From Thermomucor indicae-seudaticae (lineage: Eukaryota; Mucoromycota; Mucoromycetes; Mucorales; Lichtheimiaceae), in assembly GCA_000787465.1 (NCBI GenBank), contig JSYX01000063.1:26979-90978 (forward strand): a DNA stretch of 64,000 bases, in the 5' to 3' direction. Shown here one piece after another: positions 58,801 to 64,000 of the stretch; position 1 is the first letter of the stretch; each line of letters starts with the position of its first letter. The notes under the pieces were generated by a model, which saw nothing but the letters and a program-made list of their open reading frames with translations, made no database searches and was not told where the DNA came from. The position numbers and the translations under genes are program-made.

Positions 58801-59949
58801 TGACACGATAGGCAACCAAGGAACCTTTCAAGAGCACAGGCCGTTCCTTGGCAGATGACTTGCTGTCTACAACACCATCATCCAACTGGCTACCACGCCC
58901 TCCACACATTTCGTCACATCTTTTCGCTCTGAGACCTAGCAGCTTCAACGCATCACGAACATCCATTAGTGACACTTCAGCTGCGAGCGTCACCGTTCCC
59001 GTGATTACCTCACTTCATCCCAAAGAGGTCGCTGAATATCTGACGCTGGCAGATTTTCAGCTCTTCAAGTCCATCACGGCGTACGAGTACTTGAACGGAT
59101 ACAAGCGTAGAAAGAGCGAAGGCGTGGAAGACGAGGCTATTCTGTCTGGGTCGTGCGTTTACACGGATATTCTGACGAAGCGTGCAAACATGGTAATGCA
59201 TTCTACACAACTTTTATATTTCCAAACTACACATTCTAACACTGAAATTTATGTCATGGTGAAGATAAGCCATTGGGTATTGCACGAGGTCACTTCTGCC
59301 CAAAAAGCGAAACAAAGGCGGTCAATCATCCGAAGATTCATTCAAATTGCAAAGGTGAGAGCTATGTCATGAACTGCTCCCCTTGATATGGATACTAACA
59401 TCTCTCCGTGTTTAGAATTGTATCGAATGGAACAACTTTCATACCGGCATGATCATCACTTTGGGTCTGCAGAGCCCCGGTGTTCAGCGGCTCCAGGAGA
59501 CATGGGAATCGCTCCCGAATCGTGAACTTGCAGCTTTTCAAGACCTCCAAAAGTACCTGGACGTAACCAACAACATGGCCTTCTATCGACAGGCACTCTC
59601 AAACTCCAAGGGACCAACCATACCGTTTTTCCCTGTTTTACTGAAGGATTTGACGTTTCTGCTAGACGGAAACCCGACGACCCTTCCGAACCAGCTCATC
59701 AACTTTAACAAGATTCGGTCGCTTGCTCGATTCTTCGAACGATCCCAGCACTATGTTAAGGACGAATACAGTTTCGCCGCCGACCTTCAGAACTATGCCT
59801 TTTTACCTGGCGCAGTCACCAAAAGCCCAAAAGTTCGTCCTCTGGATGGAGTCGCTGAAGCGATCGAAAACCAAATCAATTCGGTAGAGAATTGTTACGA
59901 CAACGGTACCCAGTGTGAGACACGACTCCTAAAGCGTCATTCAGTGTAA
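55885..59949 (+). CDS. Ras guanine nucleotide exchange factor (Cdc25-type)
   Basis: It activates Ras or a Ras-like GTPase by promoting GDP release. The start MVGCASRTDQPVMNTEPTLL joins, after an intron, HVSQQLWEDFVSSVRTITTV. Long helical and Ser-rich regions follow, with SVFAGLQRFNSRR and DDYYSVDSDQESTTSSSYF. The RasGEF-N motif reads VMVMRSFDDKPPHITAGTIP then LLDKLADETVQ. The catalytic CDC25 domain covers HPKEVAEYLTLADFQLFKSI, ISHWVLHEVTSAQKAKQRRS, NFHTGMIITLGLQSPGVQRL, TIPFFPVLLKDLTFLLDGNP and INFNKIRSLARFFERSQHYV, the core helical hairpin. The C-terminus ends LLKRHSV. Length exceeds 1,000 residues; no SH3 or PH domain was recognised. The upstream in-frame region is pyrimidine-rich and more like UTR. 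Confidence 0.9.
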
Positions 59950-61084
59950 CTACGTATCCCTGTAGCCTGGAAGCTACGCCCTTTGTACAGACACTTGTAC
60001 CATATGCACAGTTATCTACTTGTCCCTAGTTATTTATAGTTGCTAACTTAATTTACGCTTAATGATTCTTTAATGTTATAACTATCTTACCAAACTATCT
60101 TACTAATATGAAACCATAGTTTTACCGGTAAATTTACATCGTCCGGTGTGAGTATCACAATAAGAATGATGTTAAGGATCAATGAGACTGGAAGATACCC
60201 TTTATTACGTCCAATCCTACACGGTATTTATGTTTCTATATACGGTATGGTTTCTCAGCTTGTCTCAAGGAATTTACAGTGGTAACAGAGGTATCCGATG
60301 TTCCGAATCCAGATGAGAGACAGTAGTATGTTCGCTGTCTTAAAACATGCAACCTCTGTGTCATTCTGAACCTAGGTACAAGCCTATATCCATTGTACTT
60401 ATTGTTAAAGCACGCTCGGATACAATACTGTGCTTCAGTCCACAGCACGCTATTAGGGCATTGCCCCTCAAAAGTCAGGGTTCTTGATCGTACTTGGATC
60501 ACCCCTTCTCTGTTGCTGCCAAATACGTCCCCAATAACAACTGCTTTACCTTCGAACATTTCGGTTAAAAAGCGGCTTTCAACTTTTTGCACAAAACCGT
60601 AAGCTTTTGCTATACCAAATATGGGCAAGAAACACACATAATCGCACAGCTTGTAACATATCATGACGATATGGAAATTATCACTAAGCGTCTATTGATC
60701 ATAGAATAGTTACGTAATCCGGGTGATAAAGCTCGAAACAATAAATGGTCGTACAGGTGACGTCGTGGTGCTTTGCTTCTTGGTCGCTGCGCAAAAACCT
60801 GAGCGGCCTTTAAAGCGGTGATCTAAACTCCTTGACTGGCAAACGGGCTCAGAAAAAAAGTTTAAAAGGCCATTTCCCCGTTCAAAATTTCTTTTCCCTC
60901 TGCCTTGTGCAAACGAAAAAAGAGAGCGTTTGCGCAAAGCACAAGAGGAGGTGCAAACCATAAGAGAAGAAGAGGAAGACGACAACCTGGTAGTGAACTA
61001 GTCGTCAAAGAGAAGAAAGCCTTGCCCTCCTTCCGCTCGTTTTCTGTAGGATTATCCTGATAAAAGAGAAAGGACACTGCAACC
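59950..61084. other. Intergenic region with one unproven minus-strand ORF
   Basis: 1.1 kb between RasGEF and the PHD gene. A minus-strand frame at 60236-60664 (142 codons) includes VIQVRSRTLTFEGQCPNSVL and WTEAQYCIRACFNNKYNGYR, but no family is recognised and no splice partner is obvious. The rest is AT-rich UTR-like sequence. Confidence 0.35.
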
Positions 61085-62811
61085 ATGTCTGATGAGGCAA
61101 TTAATTGCACACGTTACATTTTAACATTTAGTTTGCTATTGACATTGAGTTACATGTAGGATCGGTGTGTTATCTGTGATGACCCATCGTCTACGCAGAG
61201 AGATCAAATCCTGTACTGCGACGGGAAAGGTAAAAAAATGTGTAACAATGTGAAAACTGTATAAGCATTTTCTAATGAAGCTGTTAGACTGCGATATACC
61301 AGTTCATCAATGTAAATATTTGCTACTCCTTTTGTATGCAATCTTTTCAGATTTGACACGTGTTTTTCTTTCTTAGCTTGCTATGGCGTCCCTGTTATTC
61401 CTGAGGACGACTGGTTCTGTGAAAAATGCGCTGCGCTCAGGAATAACATCCCAGTGGTAGGGTCTTCATGCTTGAGCACAGACAGAGTTGCGAACAAAAG
61501 AACTAAACAATCGAGTCAGACTACCGTTTGCTGCTCAACAAAGACTGGAGCTTTCAAATCCACTACAGTACAAGGAGAATTCATGCACGTCGTTTGCGCT
61601 CTATATAACAAAAGTGTCGACAAAAGAACGCCACCTTATAAGTTTGACAGGAATCGTATGCACACGCAGGTATAATAATGACGAGATACCAAACAGAAAG
61701 AGAGAGCATTCTGAATAGTAAACAAACCCGCCTTAGAAATGCTACATATGCAAGCAAAGGCAAGGGCTGGTTGTCAAATGTGAAAGCCAGAACTGTCCAC
61801 GGTAAACAAACTCTTTTGAGTTGGCTGTATACAACGTTAATGAATATACTGACGGATGTGATGTTTGTTAGCGTCTATCATGTCACTTGCGGTATCAACG
61901 CAGGACTAATTACACCGTCAAAGATAATACCAACAAATCTTGCCCACTACTGTCTGGAACATATGCCTAAGTCACAACGAAGTAATCCCGCCAGTGCGAG
62001 CAAAGAAGCGTCCAAGAAGTCTCAAATGCCGCCGGCTAAACGTCCCCTGATAGTACTTACTGATTCTTCTAAGTCTACTATTTTACAACCAGCTCATCGA
62101 GCACCGCCTACGACGAGAGATGGTGTGAGAATCGAGCAGGTTGTAAAGAAAGTGAAAGTCCCCTCATCTCATCCAAGTACCAGTACACCGAGCGCAGCTG
62201 CTGGCCTATCTGCTGCTACGCAGCAGCCTGGCTCCAGAAACTCGTCTCCACGCACTTCCCCGTCATTACGCCCAGCCACGCTCCCACCCCAAGCTTCTAC
62301 TGCCCATGACGACGACAACGATGCTACTACTGCTGCTACTACTACCAATAGCAACAACAACAACAACAGCAGCAGCAGCAGAAATGCAACGAGATTAATC
62401 AGCAGAGACCTCATGGTGCAATCCGAAATCAACTATCTAAAAACAAGCTTGGATAAGCTGCGGGAAGACACAAGACGATATGAAAAAGAAATACAAGAAC
62501 TACAGGATTCCAAGCAGATGGTGGAACAGAAAATGGAAGATTACCAAAGGAAACTGCAAGCCGCTGATACCCAGATTGAGAAACTTCGACGAGAGTTACG
62601 CGAACAAAAGGAGTTTAAGAGGCTCACAACGGAAATCTTTTGTGCATTAAACATCCGCTTGGCCAATGGAGCTATCCCTGGGCACGACAGGATGGATGAA
62701 TACATTACTGCTTTACGCGACACTCTCGGACGAACGGGCCCGCCAAGGGAACAAGAATGGGTGCAGATAAGAAACTTTGTAGATGCGCTCAGCGATAGGA
62801 GACGCATATGA
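61085..62811 (+). CDS. AF10/AF17-like PHD plus extended-PHD chromatin protein
   Basis: The animal relatives (AF10/MLLT10, AF17) read histone H3 and recruit the Dot1 methyltransferase. The start MSDE (61085-61096) joins DRCVICDDPSSTQRD through a GC..AG intron (61097-61159). A 24-base microexon (61288-61311) restores the PHD core: ILYCDGK + DCDIPVHQ + SCYGVPVIPEDDWFCEKC, giving C4HC3. The extended PHD follows: CCSTKTGAFKSTTVQGEFMH, VVCALYNKSVDKRTPPY, KCYICKQRQGLVVKCESQNC and VYHVTCGINAGL. A Ser/Thr/Asn-rich linker includes a CAA/CAG microsatellite (62352-62381). The C-terminal coiled coil runs QSEINYLKTSLDKLREDTRR to EKLRRELREQKEF, like the octapeptide/leucine-zipper region of AF10. Length is about 440 residues. 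The human proteins are much longer. Confidence 0.85.
62352..62381 (+). repeat. CAA/CAG microsatellite in coding sequence
   Basis: AACAACAACAACAACAGCAG and further CAG units encode a short Asn/Ser run inside the linker of the PHD protein. Trinucleotide tracts like this keep the frame when they expand or contract. Confidence 0.85.
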
Positions 62812-62998
62812 TTCAAAAACAAAACGAAAGGTGAATAATATGTATATAGGAAAAAATCATGATAAGTAATGTATATAGTTATGTTGAAAGATCACTAGCG
62901 TCTTTAGAACATACCTCTCGCATTTACACAGACATCTGGGGGCGAGTATGATTTACGCAGCACACGCAACATCCTGAACCGCGCAGAGCGTTCTTGGT

Positions 62999-63243
62999 GT
63001 CGTATCCGACATACATCCTCTCATATCTCGTAGCGTCACAAATCAGTTCTATGGGTCGAACCGGGTATACGTTAGGATACAAGCTACGCACTTTCCCAAG
63101 CTGACCTAGAATGGTGACTGGTACCGTCTCAGATAACTTCCTTATACCTGTTATTGGTAATATCGAGAGAACTCCGTTATGTGACCAGGATTCAGTCTAG
63201 CTGACATCTGGTCTACTTTTCTATTGTGCTCTATTTCGGTTGG
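62999..63243 (+). repeat. Dispersed repeat D, copy 2
   Basis: Matches copy 1 at 31009-31325 in the same orientation and order: GTGTCGTATCCGACATACAT, CAGTTCTATGGGT, CTCCGTTATGTGACCAGGA, TTCAGTCTAGCTGACATCTG and GTGCTCTATTTCGG. It is diverged by substitutions and indels. The two copies are about 32 kb apart. Confidence 0.7.
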
Positions 63244-63539
63244 AAGGGGCGCTAAATGTTTTGGAGTGTCCAGGTCCAAGTGCACCTGTGTTATACAAGT
63301 ATTTCCATTGCAAAACGCCAAACTTTTAGCTTAAGCACCGTGTCGTAAGCTTGCACAGCCGCCGCTGGTATTCATGATCTTCCGGTTGCAGTTGGCAGCT
63401 CCCCGTTTAAATTATGTCGTAAGCTCAAGGGGCCAGCTAGGGATTAAGTTTACTTTACAGGTTAAGGATATCTAGTATTACAGAACGTGGGCGGTTAGCA
63501 AGAAAGAGTTATACGAGCGGAACGGGAAGGGTTTTAGTC

Positions 63540-63701
63540 TAGGGCTCGTAATTGGGTCGGGTGTCCCGATTAACCGTCCTAACCGGCTCTGGGGTCGCAC
63601 TCCTTGCCCGTTCCAATTAGCCATCGGGTCAGCGAGCGTCCCATTTATCTGGCCCGGATTGCTCTCGGGCCGCATGTCTACCCGTCCCATTAAGAGCCCT
63701 A
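63540..63701. mobile_element. hAT-type MITE
   Basis: The left end is TAGGGCTCGTAATTGGGTCG (63540 onward) and the right end is the complement of TAGGGCTCTTAATGGGACGG (to 63701), so the inverted ends are about 20 bp and nearly matched. The flanks TTTTAGTC and CTTTCGTC agree at 6 of 8 positions, consistent with an old 8-bp target-site duplication. TAGGG-type ends plus 8-bp duplications are typical of hAT elements. The element is 162 bp and non-coding. Confidence 0.7.
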
Positions 63702-64000
63702 CTTTCGTCATCTCGTCTGTAGTAATAAGTCTACAGTTCGACGCTTTAACAAGGCCCTATAGTGCTATATTATATATACTGTGACCAAACCAGTGTGATT
63801 TGAATGAAAGCTCTCACGCATTTAAAATGCAGGTCACATGCATCCTCTTTGGTTGAACTGTGTAAAACATAAAAGCAGCTTCTTCTTTCGCAAATACTGG
63901 TCTTTGAATAACTTTTTGCGTCAACTTCAAGTGAAATTTGCGCCATGCTTTAACGAAGATTCACGGTGAAATTGAAAAACATTTGCACTGTGATATAAAA

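Larger units (their letters stand above)
62812..64000. other. Terminal intergenic region with repeats
   Basis: 1.2 kb without a gene. It carries repeat D copy 2 (62999-63243) and a hAT-type MITE (63540-63701). The minus-strand frame 63478-63711 is an artefact of the MITE. The final 300 bases are AT-rich with nothing recognised. Confidence 0.5.

Overview
The window is nuclear DNA from a fungus, most likely an early-diverging filamentous lineage (Mucoromycota; species not determinable). Evidence: genes are split by many short introns (about 50-120 bases) with GT..AG ends; gene content is typically fungal (Zn2Cys6 regulator, Sso-type syntaxin, Ski8, Sin3, Ras exchange factor, GDP-mannose pyrophosphorylase, APS kinase); a retroelement tail of a type I associate with Mucorales LINEs is present; and an AF10-like PHD protein and an EBP-type sterol isomerase occur. 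There are no operons, rRNA genes, tRNA genes or CRISPR arrays that I can see.

Layout. 0-12.3 kb: 3' end of an unknown gene, a large Zn2Cys6 regulator (-), FIS1 (-) divergent from a RING-H2 ligase with a very acidic body (+), a lactate dehydrogenase-like protein lacking catalytic residues (-), EMC3 (-) and a short-form tRNase Z (-). 12.3-16.8 kb: a transposon island with pogo/Tigger-like elements and a dead Tc1 transposase. 16.8-25.6 kb: ubiquitin E1 and eIF2-beta in tight tandem, then an unrecognised zinc-binding-like gene. 25.8-36.9 kb: APS kinase, a MITE-rich gap, syntaxin, a membrane protein, an RRM protein divergent from Ypt7/Rab7, and vacuolar-type alkaline phosphatase. 36.9-39.1 kb: gene-poor, with a LINE tail. 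39.1-51.1 kb: a four-segment membrane protein, Ski8, Sin3, a hypothetical gene and EBP sterol isomerase. 52.5-64 kb: GDP-mannose pyrophosphorylase, a RasGEF, an AF10-like PHD/extended-PHD protein, and terminal repeats including a hAT-type MITE.

The genes are mostly single-copy housekeeping functions: membrane traffic (syntaxin, Ypt7), proteostasis (E1, RING ligase, EMC3), chromatin (Sin3, AF10-like), RNA (tRNase Z, Ski8, eIF2-beta, RRM protein) and metabolism. They do not form a pathway cluster. The most notable observations are four introns that only make sense as GC..AG introns, a catalytically disarmed LDH-family protein, a 24-base microexon in the PHD gene, several degenerate DNA transposon families, and an intron-rich gene with a Cys/His-rich segment that I cannot place. 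Gene models were built by eye from reading-frame continuity across splice sites; no search or RNA evidence was available.
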